DNA from: Photobacterium aquimaris
GTDB taxonomy: Bacteria > Pseudomonadota > Gammaproteobacteria > Enterobacterales > Vibrionaceae
Assembly: GCF_002954455.1 (NCBI RefSeq)
Contig: NZ_MSCC01000001.1
Location: forward strand, 1 to 64,000
Length of the DNA stretch: 64,000 nucleotides
Reading direction: 5' to 3'
Within the stretch, counting starts at the first letter, position 1. Each line of letters opens with the position of its first letter. Both the position numbers and the translations under genes were made by a program. This document shows, one piece after another, positions 19,783 through 29,939 of this stretch. The notes beneath the pieces are model-generated. The model saw only the letters and a program-made list of their open reading frames with translations. It was not told the origin of the DNA and did not search any database.

Positions 19783-20243
19783 CGTTAATAGTGGCGTTAC
19801 TCAATGATATGCTTTTGGCAATGATCCCCGCATTAGGGTTTGCGCTGGTGTTTAATGTGCCTCAAAAAGCATTGAAATATTGTGCTATTGGTGGCGCAAT
19901 TGGCCATGGAACACGGTTCTTATTAATGTATTGGGGACTGTCAATTGAATGGTCAACTTTTGTTGCAGCGACCTTAGTCGGTATGATCGGTGTCCATTGG
20001 TCGCACCGCTTTTTAGCCCACCCTAAAGTGTTTACTGTTGCTGCATTGATTCCAATGGTACCGGGAGTATTTGCTTTTAAAGCCATGATTGCTATCGTTG
20101 AAATTAATCACCGTGGCTTCTCACTGGCTTTATGGGGATTGATGATTGATAACGTGTTAAAAGCGATGTTTATCGTTGCAGCATTAGCAATTGGATTAGC
20201 CATGCCTGGGTTACTATTTTATCGTCGTCGGCCTGTGGTATAA
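19779..20243 (+). CDS. yjjB: YjjB, small subunit of the YjjPB exporter
   Basis: This 154-residue DUF3815/ThrE-type membrane protein has about five hydrophobic helices. Family landmarks are GFALVFNVPQKALKYCAIGGAIGHGTR and AALIPMVPGVFAFKAM. It pairs with YjjP to form the exporter. The ATG at 19779 overlaps the last codon and stop of the yjjP reading frame (ATGA), so translation is likely coupled. An upstream GTG at 19764 is less likely. With yjjP disrupted, this gene may be expressed poorly and lack its partner. Confidence 0.88.
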   Translation: MTLIVALLNDMLLAMIPALGFALVFNVPQKALKYCAIGGAIGHGTRFLLMYWGLSIEWSTFVAATLVGMIGVHWSHRFLAHPKVFTVAALIPMVPGVFAFKAMIAIVEINHRGFSLALWGLMIDNVLKAMFIVAALAIGLAMPGLLFYRRRPVV

Positions 20244-20294
20244 CTACAGCAGAATTATAATGCGCGCACTGATAGTGTGAATGGAGATACAATA

Positions 20295-20777
20295 ATGAAG
20301 ATCAGTATGATCGCAGCAATGGCTCATGATCGGATCATTGGTAAAGATAATAGTATGCCGTGGCATTTGCCCGCAGATTTTGCATGGTTTAAACGTTGTA
20401 CTATGAGTAAACCGATTGTGATGGGACGTAAAACCTTTGAATCGATTGGGCGACCATTACCAGGGCGATTGAATATTGTCATTAGCCGTAATCCTGACTT
20501 TGTAGCCGAAGGGATCACTGTTGTTAACGATATTGCTGCAGCTAAATTAGCCGCTGGTGATGCGCCAGAACTGATGATCATTGGTGGTGGTAGCATTTAT
20601 CAAGTTTGTCTGCCGATTGCTGATAGTTTGTATTTAACCTTCATTGATGCGGATCTTGACGGCGATACTCAGTTTCCTAACTGGGGAAATGATTGGCAAG
20701 TGGTGACCAAAGAGCACCATGATAGTGATGATAACAATGCCTATGCGATGGAGTTTGTGATCTTAGCGCGATCGTAG
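20295..20777 (+). CDS. folA: Dihydrofolate reductase
   Basis: FolA reduces dihydrofolate to tetrahydrofolate with NADPH and is the target of trimethoprim. The 160-residue product starts MKISMIAAMAHDRIIGKDNSMPWHLPADFAWFK, with the active-site aspartate in LPADF (about residue 27), then GRKTFESIGRPLPGR, which binds NADPH, and IIGGGSIY. The ATG at 20295 has GGAG about nine bases upstream and gives a length like E. coli (159). It lies downstream of yjjPB and converges on apaH. Confidence 0.97.
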   Translation: MKISMIAAMAHDRIIGKDNSMPWHLPADFAWFKRCTMSKPIVMGRKTFESIGRPLPGRLNIVISRNPDFVAEGITVVNDIAAAKLAAGDAPELMIIGGGSIYQVCLPIADSLYLTFIDADLDGDTQFPNWGNDWQVVTKEHHDSDDNNAYAMEFVILARS

Positions 20778-20804
20778 CAAATAACCACAATATCGATGAT
20801 CACC

Positions 20805-20829
20805 AATGCCGACAATCATTGTCGGCATT
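20805..20829. terminator. Hairpin between convergent folA and apaH
   Basis: AATGCCGACAAT and ATTGTCGGCATT form a perfect 12-bp stem around one base. The T-tract after it is weak (GTTATAT), so termination efficiency is uncertain. Its position between two convergent stops favours a bidirectional terminator. Confidence 0.55.
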
Positions 20830-20843
20830 GTTATATGTCATGA

Positions 20844-21662
20844 TCAGGCGTAGAGCGGGCATTCAGTGACAAATCGTTGTCCATCTTCCCAGCGCAGCAT
20901 GGTTAAGCTATTGCCCCAGACACAGCCAGTATCTAAGCCAATACAATGCTGATCTTGATGACCCATTAGTGCAGCCCAATGACCAAAGATAATGGTTTTT
21001 TCTATAGGTTGAACACGTTGAACATCAAACCATGGGATCAGATCACCAACTGTGGGATCATTTGGCTGTACTTTGCAGTGCATATCTAATCGCCCCAGAG
21101 GATCGCAAAAGCGCATTCGTGTAAAACTGTTGATCGTAAACCGTAGTCGTTCCAATCGTGACAGATCCTGTTGCCACCAATCAGGGCCATCACCATACAT
21201 GTTTTTTAATAACCATAAATAGTCATCAGACTGTAGCAATTGTTCGACTTCACGAGCGTGGTAACGGGCTTGTTCAAGTGACCATTGCGGCGTAATACCT
21301 GCATGAACCATTACCAATGGATAATCTGGGTGTTCAGCTAATAGAGGCTGGTGGCGTAACCAATCAAGTAATTCTTTGCTGTCTTCTGCGGTGAAAATTT
21401 GATGGATATTATCGCTTTTTTTCGCGCGCGCTAGTTGGTGAGATACCGCTAATAAATGCAGATCATGATTGCCTAAAATGACCGTCGCATGATCGCCTAA
21501 TGCTTTTACAAAACGTAATGTTTCTAAAGATTCAGGTCCGCGTGCAACCAGATCGCCTGCAAGCCATAAATGATCATGGTGAGGATCGAAATTTGCTTGG
21601 GCTAATAGTTTTTTTAAGTCGGGTAAACAGCCTTGAATATCACCGACAAGATAAGTCGCCAT
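20844..21662 (-). CDS. apaH: Symmetrical diadenosine tetraphosphatase ApaH
   Basis: ApaH hydrolyses Ap4A to two ADP and removes Np4-type RNA caps. The calcineurin-type metal motifs are all present: GDIQGC (about residues 7-12), GDLVARGPES (about 36-45) and GNHDLHLLA (about 64-72). Length is 272 (E. coli 280). It is the last gene of the lptD-surA-pdxA-rsmA-apaG-apaH cluster. Confidence 0.96.
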   Translation of the reverse strand: MATYLVGDIQGCLPDLKKLLAQANFDPHHDHLWLAGDLVARGPESLETLRFVKALGDHATVILGNHDLHLLAVSHQLARAKKSDNIHQIFTAEDSKELLDWLRHQPLLAEHPDYPLVMVHAGITPQWSLEQARYHAREVEQLLQSDDYLWLLKNMYGDGPDWWQQDLSRLERLRFTINSFTRMRFCDPLGRLDMHCKVQPNDPTVGDLIPWFDVQRVQPIEKTIIFGHWAALMGHQDQHCIGLDTGCVWGNSLTMLRWEDGQRFVTECPLYA

Positions 21663-21712
21663 GGTGCTCCCATTAACAATGCGTTAATTAACATGAAATT
21701 AATCGCATTAGG

Positions 21713-22096
21713 TTAATGAAGAATGTTCGGCATTGCTAGTCGAAATGGTGCGACTTCAACCTTAAAACGATTACCTACCTCATCTTCCATGGTGTATTGA
21801 CCTTGCATCACACCAACAGGAGTTTCGATGATAGTACCACTGGTATAAGTGAATTCATCAGTGGCGTTAATATGAGGTTGTTGTCCGACAACGCCTTCAC
21901 CTTCGATAACCAATTTTTTACCATTAGCATCAGTGATTAACCAATAGCGTGTTAGAAGGTGAGCGCTGCCGCGACCTAAATTTTTAATGGTGATGGTATA
22001 AGAAAATACGTAACGTTGCTGATCGGGTTGTGACTGTTCTGCAAGATAATGACTAACAACATGGCATTTGATAGTTGGAGGAGATGAGATACTCAT
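21713..22096 (-). CDS. apaG: ApaG domain protein (CorD)
   Basis: The 127-residue protein is a single FnIII-like ApaG domain. Family markers are YVFSYTITIKNLG, LLTRYWLITDANG and the glycine-rich VVGQQPHI, ending PVGVMQGQYTM. In E. coli the product is linked to divalent cation sensitivity, with no firm biochemical role. AAAGGAT before the ATG at 22096 decides the start. The longer reading frame would run through the hairpin at 22159-22193. It lies between rsmA and apaH. Confidence 0.95.
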   Translation of the reverse strand: MSISSPPTIKCHVVSHYLAEQSQPDQQRYVFSYTITIKNLGRGSAHLLTRYWLITDANGKKLVIEGEGVVGQQPHINATDEFTYTSGTIIETPVGVMQGQYTMEDEVGNRFKVEVAPFRLAMPNILH

Positions 22097-22158
22097 AGGC
22101 AATATCCTTTGCTGATGATTTACTCTCATTTTAGTATTGCTGGCTAATAAATAAAGAA

Positions 22159-22193
22159 AACCCTGTATAACACGTGACATGTTACACAGGGTT
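22159..22193 (-). terminator. Hairpin between rsmA and apaG, terminator-like
   Basis: On the minus strand AACCCTGT pairs with ACAGGGTT, with further inner pairing of TAACA with TGTTA. TTCTTTATTT follows. It could partially terminate transcription after rsmA, so apaGH would get either read-through or its own promoter. Confidence 0.55.
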
Positions 22194-22230
22194 ATTGTGT
22201 TATGGGCGCTGTTGTTAATGCGCGCTAACG

Positions 22231-23052
22231 TTATTGCTCTTCTTTTTGGAAATTAGCGTCAAGCCAATTAGCCATAGCAACAAATTGTTCTACGGTAATG
22301 TTTTCTGGGCGGTGGCCTGGGTTAATACCAAGTGCTTCCAGTTGTTCTGGTGTGAACAAGCCTTTGTAACAGTTACGGATCGTTTTACGACGCTGGTTGA
22401 AGCCTTCACGACACACACGATCTAGCCATTTAAGGTTAGTACATGGGAATGGTAATACTTCATACGGCGTTAAACGTACAACCGCTGAATCTACTTTTGG
22501 TGCTGGTACGAAAGATTCTGGCGGCACTTCCAATACTGGCATTACTTTACAGTAGTACTGCGCCATAACTGTTAAACGGCCGTAAGCTTTACTACCAGGG
22601 CCCGCTGCAAGACGATTAACCACCTCTTTTTGAAGCATAAAGTGCATATCTAGTACGTCTTTATGGAACTCAAAAATGTGGAACATTAGCGGGGTTGAGA
22701 TGTTGTAAGGCAAGTTACCGAAAATACGTAACTTATTATTTTCTTTAATAAGTTGCGTAAAGTCGAAGCGCATTGCATCGCCTTCATGGATGGTTAGTTT
22801 TGACGCTAGATCGGGGTGATTACGTAAACGCTCCGCCAAATCTCGGTCAAGTTCGATAACAGTAAATTTATCAACTAACTTACCAACATACTCTGTGATA
22901 GCACCAAGGCCGGGGCCAATTTCTACCAAGTTTTGGCCTGGTAGAGGGTTAATCGCTGATACGATACCATCAATAATATATGGGTCTTTTAAAAAGTTTT
23001 GGCCAAAGCGCTTACGCGCACGGTGACCTAAATGGACTTGATCGCTGCTCAT
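22231..23052 (-). CDS. rsmA: 16S rRNA (adenine1518/1519-N6) dimethyltransferase
   Basis: RsmA (KsgA) dimethylates two adjacent adenines near the 3' end of 16S rRNA and monitors 30S assembly. The SAM-binding motif [12 protein letters not shown] (about residues 43-54) and the catalytic NLPYNIS (about 112-118) are intact, and the N-terminal [12 protein letters not shown] is typical. The start codon overlaps the pdxA stop by four bases, so the two are coupled. Length is 273, as in E. coli. Confidence 0.97.
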   Translation of the reverse strand: MSSDQVHLGHRARKRFGQNFLKDPYIIDGIVSAINPLPGQNLVEIGPGLGAITEYVGKLVDKFTVIELDRDLAERLRNHPDLASKLTIHEGDAMRFDFTQLIKENNKLRIFGNLPYNISTPLMFHIFEFHKDVLDMHFMLQKEVVNRLAAGPGSKAYGRLTVMAQYYCKVMPVLEVPPESFVPAPKVDSAVVRLTPYEVLPFPCTNLKWLDRVCREGFNQRRKTIRNCYKGLFTPEQLEALGINPGHRPENITVEQFVAMANWLDANFQKEEQ

Positions 23053-24059
23053 GCTTGTTTTTCTACCAATTCGAGGGCGTGGGATAGCGCTGTCCGAAGG
23101 CTACCTATATCTGCTTGCCCAGTACCTGCGAGTTCCAGTGCGGTACCATGATCTACTGAAGTTCTGATAAAGGGCAGTCCCAACGTAATGTTGACTGATT
23201 TACCGAAGCCTTTATATTTCAGCACCGGTAACCCTTGATCGTGATACATGGCTAATACCGTATCGGCATCAGCTAAATATTTTTCTTGAAAGATAGTATC
23301 TGCTGGAAATGGTCCAAGCAAATTTATGCCTTCTTGCTGACGCAGTTGTTCTAATGTTGGAATGATAGTATCAATTTCTTCCATTCCCATACAGCCGTCT
23401 TCTCCGGCATGAGGATTGAGCCCGCAAACATAAATTTTCGGCGACGCAATACCAAATTTAGTCACTAAGTCAGCATGCAAGATACGAATAACTTGCTTAA
23501 GTCGTTGTTCAGTAATAGCTTTAGAAACACTGCTTATCGGAATATGGGTTGTTACTAATGCAACCCGTAACCCTGTTGTTGCCAGCATCATCACAACTTG
23601 TGCTGTCTCTGATTGCTGAGCAAAAAACTCAGTGTGACCACTAAAAGAAACACCAGCGCGGTTAATGACCCCTTTGTGGACGGGGCCAGTAACAACCGCG
23701 GCGAACTCACCGCTCATACAACCAGAAGCGGCACGTTCTAATGTTGCTAATACATAGAGCCCATTTTGTTCGTCAAGTTGTCCACTGACAACCTCAGTGG
23801 CACTGTCTATTTGAGCTACTGTCATTGTTCCCGCTTGATGTGGCATCGCGGGTAACTCAGATTGATAGGGCAAAATAGTAAGCGGTAAACCTAATTGAGC
23901 CGCACGTTCTACCATAACCTGCGCATCAGCACAAATCACAAGTTGGTGCGGCCAATGTTGCTGACACAAGGCAATGACTAAATCTGGGCCTATTCCTGCC
24001 GGTTCACCAGGGGTGATCGCAATCCGTTGTGGGTTAGCCATACGCTTGTTATTAGCCAT
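23049..24059 (-). CDS. pdxA: 4-hydroxythreonine-4-phosphate dehydrogenase
   Basis: PdxA oxidises 4-phosphohydroxy-L-threonine on the way to pyridoxal 5'-phosphate. The 336-residue sequence has [13 protein letters not shown] at the start, [14 protein letters not shown] and GHTEFFA in the middle, and the metal-binding [15 protein letters not shown] and [15 protein letters not shown] near the end. Its ATG overlaps the surA stop by eight bases. A second start six codons in ([12 protein letters not shown]) is possible. It is coupled to rsmA downstream. Confidence 0.96.
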   Translation of the reverse strand: MANNKRMANPQRIAITPGEPAGIGPDLVIALCQQHWPHQLVICADAQVMVERAAQLGLPLTILPYQSELPAMPHQAGTMTVAQIDSATEVVSGQLDEQNGLYVLATLERAASGCMSGEFAAVVTGPVHKGVINRAGVSFSGHTEFFAQQSETAQVVMMLATTGLRVALVTTHIPISSVSKAITEQRLKQVIRILHADLVTKFGIASPKIYVCGLNPHAGEDGCMGMEEIDTIIPTLEQLRQQEGINLLGPFPADTIFQEKYLADADTVLAMYHDQGLPVLKYKGFGKSVNITLGLPFIRTSVDHGTALELAGTGQADIGSLRTALSHALELVEKQA

Positions 24060-25359
24060 TATTTACCTTATTCATTTGTTCGATGTAGGCACCAGCACGT
24101 AGTTCTTGTAACCACGTTTGTGCTTCTTCATTGAACTTACGATTAAATAAAATTTGTGCCGCGCGATTCTTTAATGCAGCTTCAGTACGATCGACATTAC
24201 GACGACCTTCTACTTCTACAATATGCCAGCCAAACTGAGATTTAAACGGTTGGCTAATTTGATCTACTGGCAATGTTTCCACTTCTTTTGCAAAAGCAGG
24301 GGCATACATTGAAGGAAGTTGCCAACCTAGTTGACCACCATTGGTAGCAGAACCTGGATCTTCACTGTATTGTTTTGCCGCTGCGGCAAAGCTTTCTTTA
24401 CCACTAATGATTTTCTGGCGAATTTGTTGTAATTCTTTTTTCGCTGCGGCGTCACTTAAAATAATGGAGGTTTTAATTAAAATATGACGTGCTTTTACTT
24501 CAACCGCAGATACTGTCGGCATGCCTTTAACGTCATTGATTTTTAAAATATGGTAACCAACGCCGCTACGGAAAGGACCAATGATACTGTCTTTGCTGCT
24601 GGTTTTAATTTGGTCAGCAAAAATTGTTGGCATTTCATCTTTACTCATCCAGCCCCACTCACCACCTTTAAGGGCTTTAGGGCCTTTTGAGTAGCGGTAA
24701 GCCAATTCAGCGAAGTTAGCGCCTTGTTTTAGCTCGCCATAAATCTTGTTAGCTTCTTGCTTAGCTTTTTCGCGGGTTGCTTTATCGGCATCATCATCAA
24801 CAGCGATTTGAATTTGGCTGATGTTGTATTGCACGTTTTGCTGAGTTTGCTTCGCAAGCTGTGCCGCTAAACTATCGACTTCTTGTGGCAAAATATTGAC
24901 CCGCTTACGGACAATAATAGTACGCGCTTCAGAGGCTAACATATCGTTACGTAATTGCTCACGGAACATCGAGAAGCTAATTCCAGCATTAGCTAACTGT
25001 TGGCGTAACTGGGCAACAGTGACATTACGTTGTTTAGCGACATCAGCAATAGCTTGATCAAGTTGGCTGTCATCAATACGTAAACCCAGCTGTTTTGCTT
25101 GCTGGATTTGTAGCGTTTCCATGATCAATTTATCCATCACTTGCTGGCGTAGGATATTGTTTGGAGGCAATTGTTGACCTTCCGCTGCAGCATTAAGATG
25201 GACGGTTTTTAGCATAGCATTAACGTCACTTTGCAAAATGACACCATCGTTAACTGTGGTAACAATTTGATTTAATTCTTGCGGTTGAGGAGCTGCCATA
25301 GCAGTTGCTGTCATCCCCATTAGCATTACGCTTATCGCCGAATACTTCCACTTTTTCAT
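24052..25359 (-). CDS. surA: Periplasmic chaperone and prolyl isomerase SurA
   Basis: SurA escorts unfolded outer membrane proteins, LptD among them, to the BAM complex. The 435-residue precursor has a signal peptide (about residues 1-22, ending AMAAPQ) and an N-terminal chaperone domain ([17 protein letters not shown]). Two parvulin domains follow, the second opening with [10 protein letters not shown] and carrying [14 protein letters not shown]. It lies 47 bases behind lptD and overlaps pdxA. Confidence 0.96.
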   Translation of the reverse strand: MKKWKYSAISVMLMGMTATAMAAPQPQELNQIVTTVNDGVILQSDVNAMLKTVHLNAAAEGQQLPPNNILRQQVMDKLIMETLQIQQAKQLGLRIDDSQLDQAIADVAKQRNVTVAQLRQQLANAGISFSMFREQLRNDMLASEARTIIVRKRVNILPQEVDSLAAQLAKQTQQNVQYNISQIQIAVDDDADKATREKAKQEANKIYGELKQGANFAELAYRYSKGPKALKGGEWGWMSKDEMPTIFADQIKTSSKDSIIGPFRSGVGYHILKINDVKGMPTVSAVEVKARHILIKTSIILSDAAAKKELQQIRQKIISGKESFAAAAKQYSEDPGSATNGGQLGWQLPSMYAPAFAKEVETLPVDQISQPFKSQFGWHIVEVEGRRNVDRTEAALKNRAAQILFNRKFNEEAQTWLQELRAGAYIEQMNKVNNG

Positions 25360-25406
25360 TTATAGTCCGTCATGTTGAGTGGCGATATGTATTATCGCCA
25401 CGATCA

Positions 25407-27815
25407 TTAATTTTTAAGTGTAAATGGGTCAGCATAGCCTAAGATATTGCCGCCATCATCAGAAGCTTGACCTAATGGTCGTGCACCTTGTAGCCCTAGC
25501 AGACTAAATGAGAAACTGACATTGCTATCATATTCAGTAAAGTCTTGACTTAATGGATCTTTTGCGTAGCGATTATAGCTTAGACCAATCATCCAACATG
25601 CTGAGCGGTAAACTAGGCCTACACGACTCTCTAGCATTTTATTGACATTCATGTCTTGGAAATAATCTGCAGTAATATCAATATTATCGTTAATAGGGAA
25701 ACCCGTCGATAGACCTAATTGTGAGATACCATCTCGTTTACCATTAGTATTAGGGATCACTGGATTTGGATTAGCAACGTATTGATTTAGATAATTACTG
25801 GATACGTAACGGTAACTTGGTTGAATGAAAACACGTCCATTACGGTATTCAACCGCGGTACTGCCTTGCTGGACTTCATTTTCACTTGAGTCATATTGCA
25901 TTGAACTCTTGAAGAATAAATTATCATCAAGGTTAAATTCGGTTTCTAATGCAGTTGCAGAATAGCTTTTTGCTTCACTGCCATCAGCGACCGGTTTATC
26001 AATATAGAATATTTGACCCAATGAAAGGGTAAAACGTTCCTTAAAATTAGCATCATAATAACGTGTTGTGGCGCCGACCGTAAATTGGTTGGCAGGTGCA
26101 ATGTAATCTTGGCCACTGTAGGTACGGTCGCTAAACAAACCATAATAGTCTTGTTGTAGACGGGTTGAATCGTAACCACCACCATTATAATTAACAGGGT
26201 TATAAATCCCTGATTGATCAACATTTTTAACGTATAAATATTGTAGTTGTGGCTCTAAACTTTGAGTGTAATGTTCACCCATTATTGAGGTGTCACGCTC
26301 AAAATATAAGCTACTGTTAACTCTAAATTCAGGCACAGTACGATCAACTGTTTTATCGAGGGTGCTTAAATTAGGGTTGTACTTAGCATCAAATTGTTGA
26401 TTGTAATGAGCGTAATTTAATTTGGCTTGGGTGGTAACCGACCACCATGGTGTCGCATAAGGCAAGGTTAATGTTGGATCAAAGGTAACCCGATCTGCTG
26501 TTGGTTTAGCGCGATCATCGGTATCAAATTTACTGATACTCATCGGCAGCGTAAAATCTAAACCGTATGGAAGATCAGATTTATAGTACGTACTTGATAG
26601 TTGAGGCATTAAACGGTATTGAGTGCCTTCGCCACTTTCTGTCAGTGGTTGAAAGTCACGTACCATTAAGCTGGTGTCCCAATTAGCATTACGGTATGCC
26701 AATGATGCCGTTTGCAGCAGGTTATTATCTTCACGTTGACCAATAATTGAGTCGACGTCATCAAAATACTTAGGATCACTGACCTTGCTGTAATCAATAT
26801 TTAGCAACCAGTTTTTATTGATAATCCCGCTGTGTGTCCACTGAATACCCCAACGCTTATCGTAATCTTGGTGTTTTTTATCGTGCCCTAAATATTCGCC
26901 GATCATTTTGCCTTGACCCAAATCGGTCAAATAACGGAACTCGGAGGTTAATTGCAACCCACGGTGGTTCATGTATTTAGGTGTAAAAGTTAGATCGTAA
27001 TTAGGAGCGATATTCCAATAAAAGGGTGTTTCAAGCTCCATGCCGTTCTTGGAGCCGTAGGTAATCGATGGATAAAGGAAACCGGTCAGGCGTTGATCTG
27101 TTACAGGTACGCGTAACCACGGTAGATAAAAAATGGGAAAATCGAGTACTTCAAAACGGGCATTATATAAATCTGCAAATGGTGACTCCCCCTCTCGTTC
27201 TAGACTACCAGCAGCAAAACGCCAGCTCTTATCGCGACTAGGACAGGTGGTGTAAGTACCATCTTTCATTTCATAAAATTGAGTACCGTCAACATTGCGA
27301 CGTTCAATTAACTTGGCATCACCACGACCGGCCTGACAGGTCATTTGGTAGACTGCGTCATCCATTTGAGCATCTTTAGTATCAAGATCGCTAGTAAGGC
27401 GCTTGGCATCAATATCCATGCCACCATCTTGATAGAAAACATTACCGTTAGCGGTCACAATATTGTCTGGTTGTTGTAAGGTTGCTTTATCGGCAACAAT
27501 TGTACGAGTACCTTGCTTGACGACCACATCACCAGAATAAACGGCAGTTTTATTTTGCTGTGCTTCTACTCGGTTAGCACTGATATGGATCGGTTCGTTG
27601 TTGGTATCTTGTTGGCGATCTTTTTCTGGAATACAGACGCCACGTACCATCGCAAGAGGATCTTTGTTACCATGAGACGCATCATTAGCGGGATCTGCAA
27701 TAGTAGGTTGGTTGTGACTATCACCACTTGTAGGAGTGATGTCGGCAGCCATTGCTGGGCCATAAAGGGCTAAGCTAATCATTGTGGCTAGTAAACTGTG
27801 AGAGGTAAGTGACAT
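25407..27815 (-). CDS. lptD: LPS-assembly protein LptD
   Basis: LptD is the outer membrane barrel that, with the lipoprotein LptE, inserts lipopolysaccharide into the outer leaflet. The 802-residue precursor has a signal peptide (about residues 1-23), then an OstA-like jellyroll (ISANRVEAQQNKTAVYSGDV) that receives LPS from LptA. The large barrel contains PIFYLPWLRVPVTDQRLTGFLYP. Cysteines occur in pairs in the N-terminal part (MVRGVCIPEK, MTCQAG) and late in the barrel (SACWMIG), as needed for interdomain disulfides. The ATG at 27815 lacks a clear Shine-Dalgarno. First gene of the surA-pdxA-rsmA-apaGH cluster. Confidence 0.95.
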   Translation of the reverse strand: MSLTSHSLLATMISLALYGPAMAADITPTSGDSHNQPTIADPANDASHGNKDPLAMVRGVCIPEKDRQQDTNNEPIHISANRVEAQQNKTAVYSGDVVVKQGTRTIVADKATLQQPDNIVTANGNVFYQDGGMDIDAKRLTSDLDTKDAQMDDAVYQMTCQAGRGDAKLIERRNVDGTQFYEMKDGTYTTCPSRDKSWRFAAGSLEREGESPFADLYNARFEVLDFPIFYLPWLRVPVTDQRLTGFLYPSITYGSKNGMELETPFYWNIAPNYDLTFTPKYMNHRGLQLTSEFRYLTDLGQGKMIGEYLGHDKKHQDYDKRWGIQWTHSGIINKNWLLNIDYSKVSDPKYFDDVDSIIGQREDNNLLQTASLAYRNANWDTSLMVRDFQPLTESGEGTQYRLMPQLSSTYYKSDLPYGLDFTLPMSISKFDTDDRAKPTADRVTFDPTLTLPYATPWWSVTTQAKLNYAHYNQQFDAKYNPNLSTLDKTVDRTVPEFRVNSSLYFERDTSIMGEHYTQSLEPQLQYLYVKNVDQSGIYNPVNYNGGGYDSTRLQQDYYGLFSDRTYSGQDYIAPANQFTVGATTRYYDANFKERFTLSLGQIFYIDKPVADGSEAKSYSATALETEFNLDDNLFFKSSMQYDSSENEVQQGSTAVEYRNGRVFIQPSYRYVSSNYLNQYVANPNPVIPNTNGKRDGISQLGLSTGFPINDNIDITADYFQDMNVNKMLESRVGLVYRSACWMIGLSYNRYAKDPLSQDFTEYDSNVSFSFSLLGLQGARPLGQASDDGGNILGYADPFTLKN

Positions 27816-27985
27816 CTAATTCAACATTCCTGTATCAATTTGGTGCAAGGCGAATTGTTGCGCTTTTTACAAGCATTCCCGACAAATGACAGCTATCATA
27901 ATGCAAATTTAACGCGACGGCATCTTTTCAGCGCATGCTGTTGGGTAAACAGTGAAAAAATTAACGAATTACCAGAGAGTATAGA

Positions 27986-28837
27986 ATGCAGAGAACAGGT
28001 ATATGGGGAAAAATTATTGGCGCGTTGCTAGGACTCTCTATTGGTAAGCTACCTGGATTGTTGATCGGGCTATTTATTGGTCATCAATTTGATAAAGCTT
28101 ATGCGCGCCAAATGAATGGTGGATTTGGTGGATTTGGTGGTAAAAATGCCACCAATGCTGAGCGCCAAGCAGAGTTTTTTAATGCCTGTTTTGCCACCAT
28201 GGGGCACATGGCAAAAGCCAAAGGCCGTGTGACTGAAAACGAAATTCGAGTGGCGAGTACGATTATGGATCGTATGGGGCTGCAAGGTGAGTCTCGTCGC
28301 CAAGCACAAAATGCGTTTCGTGAAGGCAAAGAAGATAACTTTCCATTAGAAGAAACTCTTAATCGTGTCCGTAGCCGTGCTGGGCGGGCTGATCTGCTAC
28401 AGTTTTTCTTAGAGCTGCAGATTCAAGCGGCATTTGCTGACGGCCAATTACACCCGAAAGAGCGTGAGTTGCTGCATGTGATTGCGCGTTTCCTGGGTTT
28501 CTCAGAAGCACAACTCGAGCAACGTTTGCAAATGCAAGAAGCCGCATTCCGTTTTCAGCAGGGGGGCTTTCATCAGCAGTATCATCAACAAGGTGGTAGT
28601 TTTCAAGCACCGCCTACACGCGATCAGTTAGCGGATGCATTTAAAGTGTTGGGTGTGAATGATGATGCCTCAGCACAAGAAGTTAAACGTGCCTACCGTA
28701 AACAAATGAATGAACACCATCCTGATAAGTTGGCCGCAAAAGGCTTACCACCAGAAATGATGGAAATCGCTAAGCAAAAAACGCAAGAGTTACAAGCTGC
28801 TTATGATTTGATCCGTAAAGAAAAGGGTTTTAAATAG
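27986..28837 (+). CDS. djlA: Membrane-anchored J-domain co-chaperone DjlA
   Basis: DjlA is a DnaK co-chaperone held in the inner membrane with its J domain in the cytoplasm. The 283 residues give an N-terminal glycine-rich membrane segment (about 5-28, IIGALLGLSIGKLPGLLIGL), a glycine- and asparagine-rich linker, a TerB-like helical domain (about 55-180), a Q/G/H-rich linker and a C-terminal J domain. That domain carries the essential HPD in NEHHPDKLAAKG. The lptD-djlA divergent layout is conserved in enterics and vibrios. Confidence 0.95.
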   Translation: MQRTGIWGKIIGALLGLSIGKLPGLLIGLFIGHQFDKAYARQMNGGFGGFGGKNATNAERQAEFFNACFATMGHMAKAKGRVTENEIRVASTIMDRMGLQGESRRQAQNAFREGKEDNFPLEETLNRVRSRAGRADLLQFFLELQIQAAFADGQLHPKERELLHVIARFLGFSEAQLEQRLQMQEAAFRFQQGGFHQQYHQQGGSFQAPPTRDQLADAFKVLGVNDDASAQEVKRAYRKQMNEHHPDKLAAKGLPPEMMEIAKQKTQELQAAYDLIRKEKGFK

Positions 28838-28872
28838 TCCGTTAATAGTAATGATGGTTGAATCGTCATATA

Positions 28873-28902
28873 AAAAAGCGAGCGTAAATGCTCGCTTTTT
28901 TT
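28873..28902. terminator. Bidirectional terminator between djlA and the dehydrogenase gene
   Basis: AAAAAGCGAGC pairs with GCTCGCTTTTT around a six-base loop, with A and T runs on both flanks, and serves the convergent genes on either side. Confidence 0.85.
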
Positions 28903-28919
28903 GTAGCTAAAAATCGAGA

Positions 28920-29873
28920 TTAAAGCTGATTTTTATCGGTGCCTAAATGGAAGCTATTAATATTATCAATCAATTGATTTACTAATGTTTGAATTGCAGA
29001 GTCGGAACCCCATGCCACATGTGGGGTTAAAATTAAATTTGGTAAATGACTATGGGCAATTAAAGGATTCGATGTTGGTGCTGGTTCTTGAGTAAAGACA
29101 TCAATTCCTGCGCCTGCAATTTGTTTTGTTAGTAATGCGTCAATTAACTCGACTTCATTTATCAAGCCCCCACGACCAGTGTTGATAATAATCGCATTTG
29201 ATTTCATCAGAGCGAATTGCGGTTCAGCAATCATATTTGTGGTTGCAGGAGTGAGTGGACAATGAAGACTAATGATGTCGGCTTCACGCAACACTTGCTC
29301 AAAAGGGTGGTAACCATCTCGGCACTGGCTTGCTCCAGCATGCTCGGCAAATAAAACCTCCATGCCAATTGCGCGTGCCAGTGTCGCAACAGCTTGACCT
29401 AAACTGCCATTACCAAAAATACCTAAGGTTGAGCCAGCAACATCAGTAATGGAATGAGTGAAAAAACAAAATTGTTGCTGGCGTTGCCATTCACCGTTAG
29501 CGATGTCTTGTTGATAACCTGCCAAGTTGCGTTTAAGGGCAAAAATTATCGCAATAACATGCTCTGGTACTGAGCGGGTGGCATAACCTTGAATATTAGC
29601 CACTTTAATATTGTGGCTACGACAGTAATTGAGATCAACATTGTTGGTGCCCGTCGCGGCAATAGCAATGAATTTAAGTTGGGGTAATTGTGTCAGCACT
29701 TGGCTATCAAGGACCACTTTATTAGTGATCGCTATAGTTGCATTTTTAAGTCGTTCAATGACTTGTGCGGGCTTTGTGGTCTCGTATTGATGCCATTGAT
29801 GACAAAAGCTAGGACGAGGAAGGCTGATGTGCGCCGGAATGGTTCCATGATCAAGAAAAACGATGGTTTCCAT
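28920..29873 (-). CDS. D-2-hydroxyacid dehydrogenase, glycerate/hydroxypyruvate type
   Basis: This 317-residue NAD(P)-dependent enzyme belongs to the D-isomer-specific 2-hydroxyacid dehydrogenases. The Rossmann loop GIFGNGSLGQAVA (about residues 148-160), the catalytic arginine in NTGRGGLINE, the glutamate in FTQEPAP and the histidine in LTPHVAWGS are all in place. It looks closest to glycerate dehydrogenase/hydroxypyruvate reductase, but the substrate cannot be fixed from sequence, so no symbol is given. GAGG lies six bases before the ATG at 29873. It stands alone, with rluA upstream on the same strand. Confidence 0.88.
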   Translation of the reverse strand: METIVFLDHGTIPAHISLPRPSFCHQWHQYETTKPAQVIERLKNATIAITNKVVLDSQVLTQLPQLKFIAIAATGTNNVDLNYCRSHNIKVANIQGYATRSVPEHVIAIIFALKRNLAGYQQDIANGEWQRQQQFCFFTHSITDVAGSTLGIFGNGSLGQAVATLARAIGMEVLFAEHAGASQCRDGYHPFEQVLREADIISLHCPLTPATTNMIAEPQFALMKSNAIIINTGRGGLINEVELIDALLTKQIAGAGIDVFTQEPAPTSNPLIAHSHLPNLILTPHVAWGSDSAIQTLVNQLIDNINSFHLGTDKNQL

Positions 29874-29939
29874 GGGTAACCTCAATAAACAATGAATGCA
29901 GGCTTTACGCTAGCATTCATTATTCAAGATGCCTACCGC

